Positions 42,084-51,247 are shown, counted from the stretch's first letter. The stretch is DNA of 64,000 bases from Thermasporomyces sp040195635 (GCF_040195635.1 NZ_JBEFTX010000006.1:282810-346809); one strand, 5' to 3'. Notes: generated by a model from the letters alone, not told the origin. Numbers and translations: made by a program.

Positions 42084-43600
42084 CGGGTTGCCCGCCCGTG
42101 GAGCAACGCGTTCTCCAGCCAGCGGTCCAGCCCGGCCGCGTCGCTGCCGCGCCAGGCCAGATGGGCGTCCGGCCGTACGAGCATGGCCTGGTCACCGTCG
42201 TAGCGAAGCATCCCGACATGATCGCCGAGCCGCTGTCCGACGATCGCGTCGAGGTCGTCGCCCCCGCCGACGGCTGGCATCAGCAGGGCCCACCGCCGGC
42301 CGAGCTCGGCGTGTAGCCGGGACGCGGTGCCGTCCGGACGTACGACCGGCAGATCCGGCACGCGATCGCCTGGCCGCGGCTTGGGCCCGCCCCGGTCACC
42401 GAGTGGGCCCTTCCGGTAGCTCACCCAGAGCTGGGACGTGGTGTAGGTGGTCCAGCGCTGGACCAGCGAGAGGTTGAACAACTTCACCACAACCCGATCG
42501 CGCAGAAACCGGCCGAACGGGTTGCTCGCGACGTTGATCCTGGTCACGGTGCTCGTGCCGCGCAACACGTCGGTCGCCAGCGGCCGGCGCTCGGCCTGGT
42601 AGGTGTCGAGCAGTCGCTCGTCTGCCAGCTCGCGCACGATCAGCGCGAGCTTCCAGGCGAGGTTCTCCCCATCGCCGACGCCGGTGAGCATGCCCTGCCC
42701 ACCGAACGGAGCATGCGCGTGAGCCGCGTCGCCCGCGAGCAGGATCCGGCCCTGCCGGTAGCGCTCTGCCAGCCGGCGGTGCACGGTGAACAGCGAGAGC
42801 CATTCCGCGTCGCCGATGTGGACGGCTCGTTCGGAACGTTCGGGCAGGATCTTCCGGAATCGCTCGAGAATCTCATGCTCGCTGGGCTTGTCGTCGTACC
42901 CAGGGTCGTAGGCGATCAGCCGCCACAGGTCGTTGCGACCCTCCGGGTCGGGCATCGGCATCGCGCCGAGCATTCCGGGGGGATGGATCCAGCCGGTCGT
43001 ACCGCTGCGATCGAGATCCCAGTCGAGCCGCAGGTCGGCCAGCAGGAACCGTTCGCTGAGCTTGACGCCCGGGAAGCCGATGCCGGCCAGCTTGCGCGTC
43101 GTGCTCCCGGTGCCGTCGCAGCCGACCAGCCAGGAGGCTCGTACGGTCCGCCCGTCGCTCAGGGTCGCGACCACGCCGTCGGGCTCCTGCCGGGCGTCGA
43201 CGAGCGCGGTGCCCCATTCCGGCGCGCCGCCGAGCTGTTCGAGTCGGTCGCGAAGTGCGGCCTCGACCCTGGCCTGGGACACGACCATCGGCGGAGCGGC
43301 GGTCCGCAGGCCCGGATCCCCGAACTCCAGCCTCGCGATCGGGCGATCGCCGAGGTACGTCGTGATGCGCATCGCGCGCAGTGACTCCTCCGGCAGCCGG
43401 CCGAGCGCACCGAGCCTGCCGAGCACCTCGGACCCGCGCGCGTGCAGGAAGTTCGCCCGCGACGTGACGGCCGGCCCGGGTGCGCGATCGATCAGCCGGA
43501 CGCGCACGCCGTGCAGCCGTAGACCGCAGGCCAGCGTCAACCCGGTCGGGCCAGCACCGACCACCAGAACCTGGGTGGTGTCCATCTCCGCTCTTTTCAT
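42080..43600 (-). CDS. FAD-dependent aromatic monooxygenase (PHBH family)
   Basis: 506 aa. Class A flavin monooxygenase similar to polyketide hydroxylases and rifampicin monooxygenases. FAD motifs are VVGAGPTGLTLA (about residues 12-23), VGCDGTGSTTRK (DG motif, about 163) and LLAGDAAHAHAPFGGQGMLTGVGD (GD motif, about 292-315). The C-terminal thioredoxin-like domain (about 400-506) is typical. It would hydroxylate an aromatic or antibiotic substrate using NAD(P)H. Met1 (43600) or Met6 (43585) could start. Operon with tetR suggests substrate-induced expression. Confidence 0.9.
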   Translation of the reverse strand: MKRAEMDTTQVLVVGAGPTGLTLACGLRLHGVRVRLIDRAPGPAVTSRANFLHARGSEVLGRLGALGRLPEESLRAMRITTYLGDRPIARLEFGDPGLRTAAPPMVVSQARVEAALRDRLEQLGGAPEWGTALVDARQEPDGVVATLSDGRTVRASWLVGCDGTGSTTRKLAGIGFPGVKLSERFLLADLRLDWDLDRSGTTGWIHPPGMLGAMPMPDPEGRNDLWRLIAYDPGYDDKPSEHEILERFRKILPERSERAVHIGDAEWLSLFTVHRRLAERYRQGRILLAGDAAHAHAPFGGQGMLTGVGDGENLAWKLALIVRELADERLLDTYQAERRPLATDVLRGTSTVTRINVASNPFGRFLRDRVVVKLFNLSLVQRWTTYTTSQLWVSYRKGPLGDRGGPKPRPGDRVPDLPVVRPDGTASRLHAELGRRWALLMPAVGGGDDLDAIVGQRLGDHVGMLRYDGDQAMLVRPDAHLAWRGSDAAGLDRWLENALLHGRATR

Positions 43601-43603
43601 TTA

Positions 43604-43616
43604 CGAGACGGTATCG
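43604..43616. promoter_or_regulatory. TetR-type operator candidate
   Basis: CGAGACGGTATCG fits the half-palindromic pattern CGAnACnGTnTCG common to TetR-family operators. It lies 4 nt upstream of the monooxygenase start on the minus strand. A related sequence ATCGTATCATCTC follows at 43625-43637. Confidence 0.5.
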
Positions 43617-43660
43617 ATATGTAAATCGTATCATCTCATCGCTCGGAGACGCGTCGCTCA

Positions 43661-44401
43661 TCAGGCTTGCGCGGATCTGCCGAGCCGGCGGAGCAGAACG
43701 TAGACCAGCAAGGAGTTGTAGGCGATCCCGCCGACGATGTACGGCCAGTACGTGGCGCCCTCGGCGGCGAGCCAGTAAGCCTTGGCGGGCCAGTACGTCG
43801 GCAGCAGCCCGAACAGGAGTTGCGCGGGCGAGTCCAGCCACCAGGGGATGATCGGCAGTCCGAACAGCAGCATGCCGATCGCGCGCATGACGGCCAGGCC
43901 TTCGACCTTGTTGCTGGCGATGGCTGGCATGAGCAGTCCGACGACGGCGGCGCCAGTACCGCAGACCAGCCCGATCGGGACCGACTTCAGCACGAGGTCT
44001 GCCGGTACCTGCATGGTGAGCGCGAGCGCGGCGACGATCGAGACCGCGGAGACGAGCGTGGTCACGACGGCGCGGTAGAGCGGGTAGGTGAGCGGTGGGA
44101 TGGGCGCGACCCGCAGGGCCGCGAGGGTGTGCTGATCCTTGTCGTCGAGCAGCATCAACCCGCACAGGGCGCCAAGCACGGCGATCGGGCCGACGATGAC
44201 GAACGCGCTCACGATCAGCACGTGGTACGGCGTCAGGTCAAAGGCGTACTGCCGTTGCAGGAAGTTGGTCAGCGGCGGCAGGAACCACATGGCGAGGGCG
44301 TAGATGAACGGCCCCAACCCGACACCGATCATGATGGTGTCACGCCGAATGCTCTTCAGGTCGTTACGGCCGAACGCCAGGACCGCTTGCGTTGTGCTCA
44401 C
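43661..44401 (-). CDS. ABC-2 type exporter permease
   Basis: 246 aa from GTG 44401 with a GGAGGGAGG ribosome site 4 nt upstream; the frame continues to 44725 but that part overlaps the next gene and is not domain-like. Six membrane helices without long loops. It is the last gene of a four-gene operon (regulator, ATPase, permease, permease), and overlaps its neighbour by 4 bp. Likely half of a heteromeric exporter resembling fluoroquinolone or lantibiotic exporters. Confidence 0.85.
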   Translation of the reverse strand: MSTTQAVLAFGRNDLKSIRRDTIMIGVGLGPFIYALAMWFLPPLTNFLQRQYAFDLTPYHVLIVSAFVIVGPIAVLGALCGLMLLDDKDQHTLAALRVAPIPPLTYPLYRAVVTTLVSAVSIVAALALTMQVPADLVLKSVPIGLVCGTGAAVVGLLMPAIASNKVEGLAVMRAIGMLLFGLPIIPWWLDSPAQLLFGLLPTYWPAKAYWLAAEGATYWPYIVGGIAYNSLLVYVLLRRLGRSAQA

Positions 44402-45123
44402 GCGCCTCCCTCCTTCGCCACGATGTAACGGTCGAAGACCTTCCGCGCGAGCCAGGCCAGTCCCACGATCCACAGCAGCTGGTAGGCGAGCGCGTACGCC
44501 ACCTGCCAGCCGCTCAGATCGAGCTGGCCGAACGCGGATCCCAACATCAGCAGGGATCCCTGGGTCGGGAGCAGGTAGAACACGGGATGGTTCCAGATGC
44601 CGGCGTACGACAGGAGCGGGACGTTCAGCACCGCTATCACACCCGTGGACGGGATCAGCCAGTCGGTCATCGACGGGAACGGTGCCGCGGAGATGAGTCC
44701 GCAGAGCAGGAACAGCAACGTGCACAGCACCACGGCCAGGAACAGCATGCCCGGGTGGAACGCGGCGCCCGCTCCGCTGACGCTCACCACGCCCGCCGCA
44801 ACCAGGCTGAGCAGACTCAACGTGGCAAGCTTGCCGGTCAGATAGTGCCCGAACCGCACCGGCGTGGACAGCAGGGCAAACAGGGTGCGTTCACCCTTCT
44901 CGAAGAACACCGCTCCGGCGATGAAGAAGAACCCGATCAGCACCGAGTCGCCGAACACGATATACGGCATGGCCGTGAGCTTGAGCCCGTCCGGGATGAG
45001 AACGACGATGACCTCCCACAGCACGATCGAGAACGCCGTGGCGTAGAAGAATCCGTAACGCCACTGCAGCCGCAGGTCCAGCTTGACAACAGCGCGGAGA
45101 GGCCGGACAACCGAGGTGATCAT
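44398..45123 (-). CDS. ABC-2 type exporter permease
   Basis: 241 aa, six membrane helices, with a cytoplasmic stretch FFEKGERTLFALLSTPVRFGHYLTGKL (about residues 73-99) typical of exporter permeases. Pairs with the following permease gene, as seen in fluoroquinolone-type exporters. The ATG overlaps the stop of the ATPase gene. Confidence 0.87.
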   Translation of the reverse strand: MITSVVRPLRAVVKLDLRLQWRYGFFYATAFSIVLWEVIVVLIPDGLKLTAMPYIVFGDSVLIGFFFIAGAVFFEKGERTLFALLSTPVRFGHYLTGKLATLSLLSLVAAGVVSVSGAGAAFHPGMLFLAVVLCTLLFLLCGLISAAPFPSMTDWLIPSTGVIAVLNVPLLSYAGIWNHPVFYLLPTQGSLLMLGSAFGQLDLSGWQVAYALAYQLLWIVGLAWLARKVFDRYIVAKEGGA

Positions 45124-45998
45124 TGCAGTGTCCGTCCGGTGAGGTCGATGAAGACGTCTTCCAGGCTGGCCTCCTGGCTGTGTATGGCCTGGACCTGCCG
45201 GTTGCGTACTAACGTCGCGAACGTGTCGTCATCGGCGAGTGTGTCGATCGGAAAGTCCTTGTACTGCAGCTCTTCGACGGTCGATGTGCGGTAGCTGACG
45301 CGGACTGTGCGTTGGCTGCGGCGTACTTTGTGCTCCTCTGGAGTGTCGAGCGCGGCGATCTGCCCGTCGACGACGAACGCCACCCGGTCACACAGCTGGT
45401 CGGCGGTGGTCATGTCGTGCGTGGTCAGGAACACGGTGCGGCCCTCGGCACGCAGCTCCCTGATGATCTCCTTGACGATGCGGGCGTTGGCCGGATCCAT
45501 GCCCGAGGTCGGCTCGTCGAGAAACAGCAGCCGCGGCTTGTGCAGCAGGGCGCGGACGAACACCAGGCGCATCTGCATGCCCTTGGAGTACTTGCTGACC
45601 CGGAGGTTCGCGTGCTCGGCAAGCCCGACCCGGTCCAGCAGCGCCATCGGGTCCTCCTTCTCGCCGGGGTACAGCGAGGCGAAGAACTCCAAATTCTCCA
45701 GCCCGGTCAGTTTCTGATAGTGGTTGGGCAGCTCGAACGAGACGCCGATGCGCCGGTAGTACTCGGACTTCCATGCCGCTGGCGGCTTGCCCCACACGCT
45801 CACCGCTCCGCCGTGGCCGGACAGCAGGCCGATCAGGATCTTCTGTGTCGTGGACTTCCCGGCGCCACTGGGGCCGAGGAAACCGAATACCTCGGCCTCC
45901 TCGACGCAGAAGCTCATCCCGCGTACGGCCGGCTCGGCCGACTTCGGGTAGGTGAACGTGAGACCGTCGACTGCCACGACAGGGTTGGCAGCGCTCAT
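45120..45998 (-). CDS. ABC exporter ATP-binding protein
   Basis: 292 aa. Walker A is GPSGAGKST (about residues 42-50), Walker B LLFLDEPTSGMDP and H-loop TTHDMTTA. The signature is the variant YSKGMQMRL instead of LSGGQ, as in many drug/bacteriocin exporter ATPases. A C-terminal domain of about 70 residues follows. It drives the two downstream permeases. Overlaps both neighbours by ATGA. Confidence 0.92.
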   Translation of the reverse strand: MSAANPVVAVDGLTFTYPKSAEPAVRGMSFCVEEAEVFGFLGPSGAGKSTTQKILIGLLSGHGGAVSVWGKPPAAWKSEYYRRIGVSFELPNHYQKLTGLENLEFFASLYPGEKEDPMALLDRVGLAEHANLRVSKYSKGMQMRLVFVRALLHKPRLLFLDEPTSGMDPANARIVKEIIRELRAEGRTVFLTTHDMTTADQLCDRVAFVVDGQIAALDTPEEHKVRRSQRTVRVSYRTSTVEELQYKDFPIDTLADDDTFATLVRNRQVQAIHSQEASLEDVFIDLTGRTLQ

Positions 45999-46498
45999 GA
46001 CCCCGACTCCTCAGAATTGGAAGCTGTCTTCCCGGTTCGCCACCTGGCGGCGATCCGGGCGTACTCGACCTCGAGGAACGCGTACATGTCGCGCATCTGG
46101 CGAAGCCGTTGTGAACGATCGTCGCCACCGTCTTCGTCGAGTAGGTCGAGCATCTCCAGGCCACGGTCGGCCAGCTTGTGCCATTCGGCGGCCTGCTTGG
46201 CCTTCTCCTCGGCCTCGTGCAACCAGAAACCGGGTCGGAGCCGGTAGTAGGTGCGACGCGAGCCGGGCTTCGCGTACCGCTCGACCGCACCGGCCCGGAC
46301 CAGCATCTGCACGGCCATGCTGATCGACCCGCTGCTGACCTGCAGCGCGGCCGCCAGCTCATCAGCCGACTGATGCGGTGGATCGCAGACCAGCAGCCAG
46401 CCGAGCACCCGGCCCGGCATGCGCGGCAACCCGACGCCGGCGAAGTAGAGCCCGATCTCCTCGACGTACTCCTGCAACTCGCCCATGCGAGCAAGCAA
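45995..46498 (-). CDS. GbsR/MarR family transcriptional regulator
   Basis: 167 aa. Winged helix over about residues 10-95: YVEEIGLYFAGVGLPRMPGRVLGWLL, then ADELAAALQVSSGSISMAVQMLVRAGAVERYAKPGSRRTYYRL. The C-terminus is helical, for dimerisation. Met1 (46498) or Met5 (46486) could start. First gene of the exporter operon, with a 22-bp inverted repeat immediately upstream, which suggests autoregulation and control of the exporter. Confidence 0.88.
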   Translation of the reverse strand: MLARMGELQEYVEEIGLYFAGVGLPRMPGRVLGWLLVCDPPHQSADELAAALQVSSGSISMAVQMLVRAGAVERYAKPGSRRTYYRLRPGFWLHEAEEKAKQAAEWHKLADRGLEMLDLLDEDGGDDRSQRLRQMRDMYAFLEVEYARIAARWRTGKTASNSEESGS

Positions 46499-46515
46499 AA
46501 CCGGTGCTACTCAGA

Positions 46516-46537
46516 AGTTTCAATAGTTTTTGAAACT
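46516..46537. promoter_or_regulatory. Operator candidate for the GbsR/MarR-type repressor
   Basis: AGTTTCAA (46516-46523) and TTGAAACT (46530-46537) form a perfect inverted repeat with a 6-bp spacer, 17 nt upstream of the regulator start. It is strikingly AT-rich for this genome. Confidence 0.65.
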
Positions 46538-46559
46538 ATCTCACGAGCCGGACAGCATC

Positions 46560-46699
46560 AGAGCGCCTCCCCGGCCTTGGCGACCTACCGTCGTGGCGAG
46601 TTGGTCTGGCTGGACACCGTGGAGATCGTCGACGGGCGGATCACGGAGTACAGGAGACTGGCCAATCCCGAGAAGCTCGCTCGTATCGGTCACATCTGA
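46560..46699 (+). pseudogene. SnoaL-like / SigJ C-terminal remnant
   Basis: The reading frame encodes LVWLDTVEIVDGRITEYRRLANPEKLARI before TGA 46697-46699. The ending VDGRI...NPEKL is typical of the SnoaL-like tails of SigJ-type ECF sigma factors and related proteins. No start or upstream domain is present, so it is a fragment. Short length limits confidence. Confidence 0.45.
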
Positions 46700-46773
46700 A
46701 CCCGCCATCTTGTCTCCCTGCCGAACCCTCCGATTCCGGGGGGGGGGGCGAGGCTCAGGAGAGGACAAACACG

Positions 46774-47079
46774 ATGGGACACGTGGTGATCATCGGAGGC
46801 GGTTTCGCGGGTGTGTGGAGCGCGGCGGGAGCGGCGCTGGTACGCGGAGACGCCGACCTGCGGATCACGCTCATCGCGCCGAACGAGCACCTGGTGCTGC
46901 GGCCGCGCCTGTACGAGCCGGAGCCGGACCTGGCCCAGGTGGAACTCAGCAGGATCCTCGAGCCGATCGGCGTCGAGCACCTGCGGGCCGCCCTGGGCGT
47001 CGAATGCCGCCTCGCCGACAGGGTCTACATCGAACTCCCCTTCTTCCCCCGGGAGGCGGCGGTCGCCTCCGCCGCCTGA
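46774..47079 (+). pseudogene. NAD(P)/FAD oxidoreductase N-terminal fragment (NDH-2-like)
   Basis: 101 aa against about 400 for the family. The dinucleotide motif VVIIGGGFAGVWSA opens the protein, and ITLIAPNEHLVLRPRLYEP (about residues 32-50) is the usual second element of type II NADH dehydrogenase-like proteins. After about residue 75 the sequence no longer resembles the family and stops. A run of 11 G (46738-46748) and the ribosome site AGGAGAGG precede it. Probably non-functional. Confidence 0.7.
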
Positions 47080-47133
47080 ACCTTCGGGGTGCCCTGCGTG
47101 TCATCGCTCAGACGTGAAGAAACGGAGACCCAT

Positions 47134-48675
47134 GTGACGACCAACACCAGCAAGCGTACGGCTCGCCGAAACCACGATCGGAAAACCCGGCGTCTGATAT
47201 TGGTGTCCTTCGCGATGCTGATCGTGTCGCTGGATCAGTACATCGTCGTTGTCGCGCTCCCAGACATCGGTCGCGCTCTTGGGTACTCCGCCCAAACTCT
47301 GCAGTCGGTCATTTCAGCGTACGCCATCGCATCCGCCGGCTTTCTGCTTCTTGGTGGCCGAGCGGCGGATCTGCTGGGGAGACGTCGAATGCTGGCCATC
47401 GGCCTGACCCTTTACGCCATCGCCTCCTTCGCTGGAGGCATCGCCACCACACCTGCGGTACAGCTCTCAGCCAGGGTCGTGCAGGGAATCGGAGGTGCCA
47501 TGGTATTTCCGGCAACTCTAGCCGTGATCAACACGACCTATCGCGAGGGACGGGCACGCAATCGTGCCCTCAGCATCTGGGGTGCATCAGGTGCGGCCGG
47601 ACTGGTGATAGGCGTTCTCCTGGGCGGTATCCTCACTCGCAGCCTCGGGTGGTCCTCGGTCTTCTTCATCAACGTTCCATTGGCAGTTGGCGCGCTTGCG
47701 GCGGCTTTTGTCGTCGTGCCCAAGGATTCACCGGTCGATCGCACGCGTAGCTTCGACTTGGCCGGTGCACTGACCGTGACAGTCTCGGTGACGCTGGTCG
47801 TATGGTCCCTGATACAAGGTCCTGTGCTTGGCTGGACGTCGGTGATGGTCGTCGGGCCGGCACTCCTGGGCGTGGTGCTGGCCTGGACATTCACAAGGAT
47901 CGAGTTGCGGTCCCGCGATCCTCTGGTGTCGCGCGTATTGCTGCAGAATCGATTCGTACGCCTCGCAGTCGTTGTTGCGTTCATGTTCACAGCGACATTT
48001 GGGTCGCTGCTGTACTTCCTGTCGATCTACCTCCAGAACGTCCTCGGATACAACGCCTTGCAGACCGGCCTCGGCTTTGTTGTCCCCACGGTTGTCGTCG
48101 CCGCCGCGTCCGCACTCGCGGGGCTGATCTCGACGCGGATAGGTCTGAAGAATGTCGTTGTCTGCGCACTCGGCGTCGGGCTGCTTGGCGCAACCGTGCT
48201 CGGTCTTGCCATGACGGCCAACGCGTCCTACGCGGACCTCGCCCTCGGACTGATTCTGGTCAGCATCGGCGATGGCGCGATGTTCACCGCGATGTTCATC
48301 ATCGCGGCGATCGGAGTCGAGCCGAGCCGGCAGGGCGTTGCCTCGGCGATCGTCTCCACCGGCTCCGGGCTGGGCGCGGTTGTTGGCCTCGCCTTCTTGG
48401 TACTCCTGGCCAACAACGGGCACGCAGGGCTCAGCGGAGAGGCCCTTCGCGTGGCGACGGCCAGCGGGAGCAGATCCGCCGCTTTGGCGATAGCCGGCGG
48501 GATCGCTGCGACTCTGGTCTACGCGATCGCGCGGTATCCACGATCACAGAAGGATTCGCGCGAAGCAGCTGCTCTCTCCGGCAGACACCTTGCGTGCGGA
48601 CCAAGCGCGGGTATGACCTGTGATACAGCCGAGACATGTCAGCAACGGCCCGACTCCATGGGTCTGTCTTCGTAG
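47134..48675 (+). CDS. MFS transporter, DHA2 (14-TM) drug exporter type
   Basis: 513 aa from GTG 47134 (GGAG 7 nt upstream). About 14 membrane helices. Motif A region GGRAADLLGRRRML and motif C-like GASGAAGLVIGVLLGG are present, and Asp in SLDQYIVVVALPDIGRAL (TM1) is characteristic of DHA2 exporters. The C-terminal 45 residues after about 465 are hydrophilic and may be extended by loss of an original stop. Likely proton-driven export of drugs or metabolites. Confidence 0.9.
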   Translation: MTTNTSKRTARRNHDRKTRRLILVSFAMLIVSLDQYIVVVALPDIGRALGYSAQTLQSVISAYAIASAGFLLLGGRAADLLGRRRMLAIGLTLYAIASFAGGIATTPAVQLSARVVQGIGGAMVFPATLAVINTTYREGRARNRALSIWGASGAAGLVIGVLLGGILTRSLGWSSVFFINVPLAVGALAAAFVVVPKDSPVDRTRSFDLAGALTVTVSVTLVVWSLIQGPVLGWTSVMVVGPALLGVVLAWTFTRIELRSRDPLVSRVLLQNRFVRLAVVVAFMFTATFGSLLYFLSIYLQNVLGYNALQTGLGFVVPTVVVAAASALAGLISTRIGLKNVVVCALGVGLLGATVLGLAMTANASYADLALGLILVSIGDGAMFTAMFIIAAIGVEPSRQGVASAIVSTGSGLGAVVGLAFLVLLANNGHAGLSGEALRVATASGSRSAALAIAGGIAATLVYAIARYPRSQKDSREAAALSGRHLACGPSAGMTCDTAETCQQRPDSMGLSS

Positions 48676-48790
48676 CACGCCACCAGGTCGGCCACCGTGA
48701 TGTGGTCCGGCGCGATCGACGACTGCGGCAGCAAGCCTAGCTGCGTGACCTCCTTCGAGCCGACGGCGACTGGGGCCCGCAGCAGATGGC
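48676..48790 (-). pseudogene. FepC-like iron-siderophore ABC ATPase fragment
   Basis: The minus strand encodes KEVTQLGLLPQSSIAPDHITVADLV, matching the Q-loop segment of siderophore ABC ATPases (LLPQ...P..ITV.DLV). Neither Walker A, signature nor Walker B remains. It is a relic between the MFS gene and the dehydrogenase gene. Confidence 0.7.
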
Positions 48791-48816
48791 CTTGAGTTCC
48801 AGGGCGCCGGGCAGCC

Positions 48817-49728
48817 CTACGCGATCTCGAGCACTGCCTTGCCTGGTAGCTTGCGGCCGATCAGTAGCTCGACCGCCTCGCCCGCGCGGCTCCAGTCGCC
48901 GCGCCAGCCAATCTGCGGGTCAAGCTTCCCGGCGGCGAGCCAGCGCAGGAGGGGCGCCAGGTGCCGCCCCATGTCGCCGAGCGTGTTGTCGAACGCCTCG
49001 ATCTTCCGGTACAACCCCACAGTGCCGTACGGGGCAAAGACCGCCGGCTCACCCGAGGTGCCGCCGATCGACTGGATCGAGCCGCCCTCGCCCAGGAGCC
49101 CGAACGCCTGCACCAGCTGCGGCCCGCCCACGTTGTCGATCACGCCGAACAACGGTTCGTCGATCGCATCGAGGCCGACGACCACCTCCGCCGCGCCGAG
49201 CTCGGCCAGGCCCTCGCCGCGTTCGGGACTGCCCACGCTAGCGATCACGTGGGCGCCCGCAAGCGCCGCGATCTGCACGGCGAACCGCCCGACTCCCCCC
49301 GACGCACCGGTCACCAGGACGCGCTCGCCCGCGACGAAGCCGAGCCGTCGTAGGGCCCGCAGCGCCGTACCGCCCGCCACCGGCAAGGTCACCGCAGCAC
49401 CGAGCTCCACATCGTCGGGAACGACCGCGACATCGGCGCTGTCCAGCGCCCGTCGCTCCGCCCAGCCGCCCGACCCAGCGAAGCCGACCACCCGCGTGCC
49501 GACGGCCGGCCCGGAGCCGTCACCAGCGCCACGACGTACGACGCCGGCCGTGTCCCAGCCCAGCACGGTGCCCTCCTCGGCAGCGCCGCGCGCATAAGCC
49601 AGCTCACCACAGTTGAGCGACGCCGTCTTCACGTCGATCAGAACCTGAGCCGGGCCCGGCTCCGGTTCCGGTGCCTCGCCGAGGCGGATGTGTCCGGGTA
49701 CGGAATGGTCGACGACAAGAGAACGCAT
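48817..49728 (-). CDS. Zinc-type alcohol dehydrogenase-like quinone oxidoreductase
   Basis: 303 aa medium-chain dehydrogenase/reductase. GroES-like part at residues 1-120 with ASLNCGELAYARG and VLGWDTAGVV. The Rossmann motif VLVTGASGGVGRFAVQIAALAGAHVIA is at about 138-165. It lacks the structural zinc cysteines, as in the quinone reductase branch. NADPH-dependent reduction of quinones or enones is expected; substrate unknown. Confidence 0.9.
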   Translation of the reverse strand: MRSLVVDHSVPGHIRLGEAPEPEPGPAQVLIDVKTASLNCGELAYARGAAEEGTVLGWDTAGVVRRGAGDGSGPAVGTRVVGFAGSGGWAERRALDSADVAVVPDDVELGAAVTLPVAGGTALRALRRLGFVAGERVLVTGASGGVGRFAVQIAALAGAHVIASVGSPERGEGLAELGAAEVVVGLDAIDEPLFGVIDNVGGPQLVQAFGLLGEGGSIQSIGGTSGEPAVFAPYGTVGLYRKIEAFDNTLGDMGRHLAPLLRWLAAGKLDPQIGWRGDWSRAGEAVELLIGRKLPGKAVLEIA

Positions 49729-49801
49729 GGCTGACCTTTCTCACAAGCGGTTCGGATGTAGATGCGACAGGGATCGGGGCGCGGTTCGTGACAGCGCGGC
49801 T

Positions 49802-50278
49802 TCAGGGCCAGCGTTCGAACGGCTCGGTGACGGGCTGGCCGCTGAGGACCCGGGGCAGCAGACTCGGCAGGCGGCCGGGATAGAACCGTTCCGAGCTGTT
49901 GACGATCTCCTCGATCGGCCACCACCGCGATCCGATGCAGTCGTTCCGCTCGTCGTCGGTCCGATTGCGTCCGCTGACCTGGGGCTGGCGTTCTGGAAGG
50001 CGAACCATTACTACTCGTTCGTGCTGCAGGCGTCGGTGACCGCGGTAGCGGTAGGTGGCTGTTCGCTGCCAGGCCGGCTCACTCAGGTGGGTTGCGTCGG
50101 TGGTGAGGCCGGTCTCGTCGTGCAGCTCGCGACCGGCGGCATCGGCCCAACCCCCGCCCGCTTCGATGCCTCCGCCGGGAAGTTCCCAGACGGTGCCGAC
50201 AATCGGGTCGGTGGATTCAGTTGTCTTCAGCAGCAGGACCTTGTCGTCCGCGTCGAGGACGGAGTATCCGGACGACAT
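49802..50278 (-). CDS. NUDIX hydrolase
   Basis: 158 aa. NUDIX box ELPGGGIEAGGGWADAAGRELHDETGL (about residues 33-58) with the catalytic core RELHDE. The Glu usually found after GG..G is Gly here, outside the metal-binding core. Hydrolyses an NDP-X-type compound, not identifiable from sequence. Start at ATG 50278; the region upstream to the IclR gene is a divergent promoter of about 110 bp. Confidence 0.85.
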   Translation of the reverse strand: MSSGYSVLDADDKVLLLKTTESTDPIVGTVWELPGGGIEAGGGWADAAGRELHDETGLTTDATHLSEPAWQRTATYRYRGHRRLQHERVVMVRLPERQPQVSGRNRTDDERNDCIGSRWWPIEEIVNSSERFYPGRLPSLLPRVLSGQPVTEPFERWP

Positions 50279-50387
50279 CTCGTTCCAGGATTGGCAGATC
50301 GTCCGGACGCTCGGCAGGTCGGTCGTCGTGATTATCTGCCGAACGCTAAGCTCAGCGGCCGTTCCGTGGAAGACATAGGCTCATTGA

Positions 50388-51164
50388 ATGAGTCACGCTG
50401 CGAGCCCGCGATCCATGCTGGAGAAGGTACTGTCGATCCTGGAAACCGTCGGATCCGACGGGCCGGTGGTTACCCGCACCCGCATCATCGAGCGCACCAG
50501 GCTGCCGAAGGCGACCGCGAACCGCATCGTCGCCGATCTGGTCACCACACGCCTGCTGCAGCCGATCGATGATGGAGTCGCTCTCGGCCTTCGACTCTTC
50601 GAACTCGGGTCACGCGCCGAACATCGAGGCCTCGGCCTCCGGGACGCAGCCCTCCCCTACATGCAGGACCTGTACGAGATCACCCATGCAACCGTGCAGC
50701 TCGCCATTCTCGACGGCACCGACGTTGTCTACCTGCAGAAGATCTCCGGACGTCGCAGCGTCCGGCTCGACACCCGGGTCGGTGGTCGGCAGCCCTTGAC
50801 CTGCACAGGATCGGGCAAGCTGCTGCTCGCCTTCGCAGTGCCAGACCTGCTGGAGAAGGTGATGTGCGAGCACGGTTTGGTCAGCCGCACACGGAACTCG
50901 CTGACGGGCGAGGCCGCGTTGCGGCGCGAACTCGCCACCATCCGCAAGCAGCTTTTCGCCGTCGACAACGAGGAGTTCGCCATCGGCACCCGTTCGGTCG
51001 CCGCCGGCATCACGCACCGCCAACAGGTCGTCGCAGCACTCAGCTTGTCGGGCAGCACGGACCACATTTCCACACCGACCATCGCACCCGCCGTCCGCGC
51101 GGCCGCCTCCGCGATCAGCCGCAAACTCGCCACCACAGCCATAGATCACGCGGTCACCCGGTAG
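50388..51164 (+). CDS. IclR family transcriptional regulator
   Basis: 258 aa. N-terminal winged helix (MLEKVLSILETVG...PKATANRIVADLVTTRLLQ, about residues 10-60) and C-terminal effector domain (about 85-250) with the family pattern LTCTGSGKLLLAF and EEFAIGTRSVAAGI. Effector unknown. Stands alone, upstream of the thiamine operon and divergent from the NUDIX gene. Confidence 0.9.
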   Translation: MSHAASPRSMLEKVLSILETVGSDGPVVTRTRIIERTRLPKATANRIVADLVTTRLLQPIDDGVALGLRLFELGSRAEHRGLGLRDAALPYMQDLYEITHATVQLAILDGTDVVYLQKISGRRSVRLDTRVGGRQPLTCTGSGKLLLAFAVPDLLEKVMCEHGLVSRTRNSLTGEAALRRELATIRKQLFAVDNEEFAIGTRSVAAGITHRQQVVAALSLSGSTDHISTPTIAPAVRAAASAISRKLATTAIDHAVTR

Positions 51165-51247
51165 GTCAGGTTAGGCCCCCAACGCCGTCGTGAAGAGTTG
51201 TGTCATTCGCACAATGGTGACGCGCGTGGCCTGCTAAGGTCATACCT

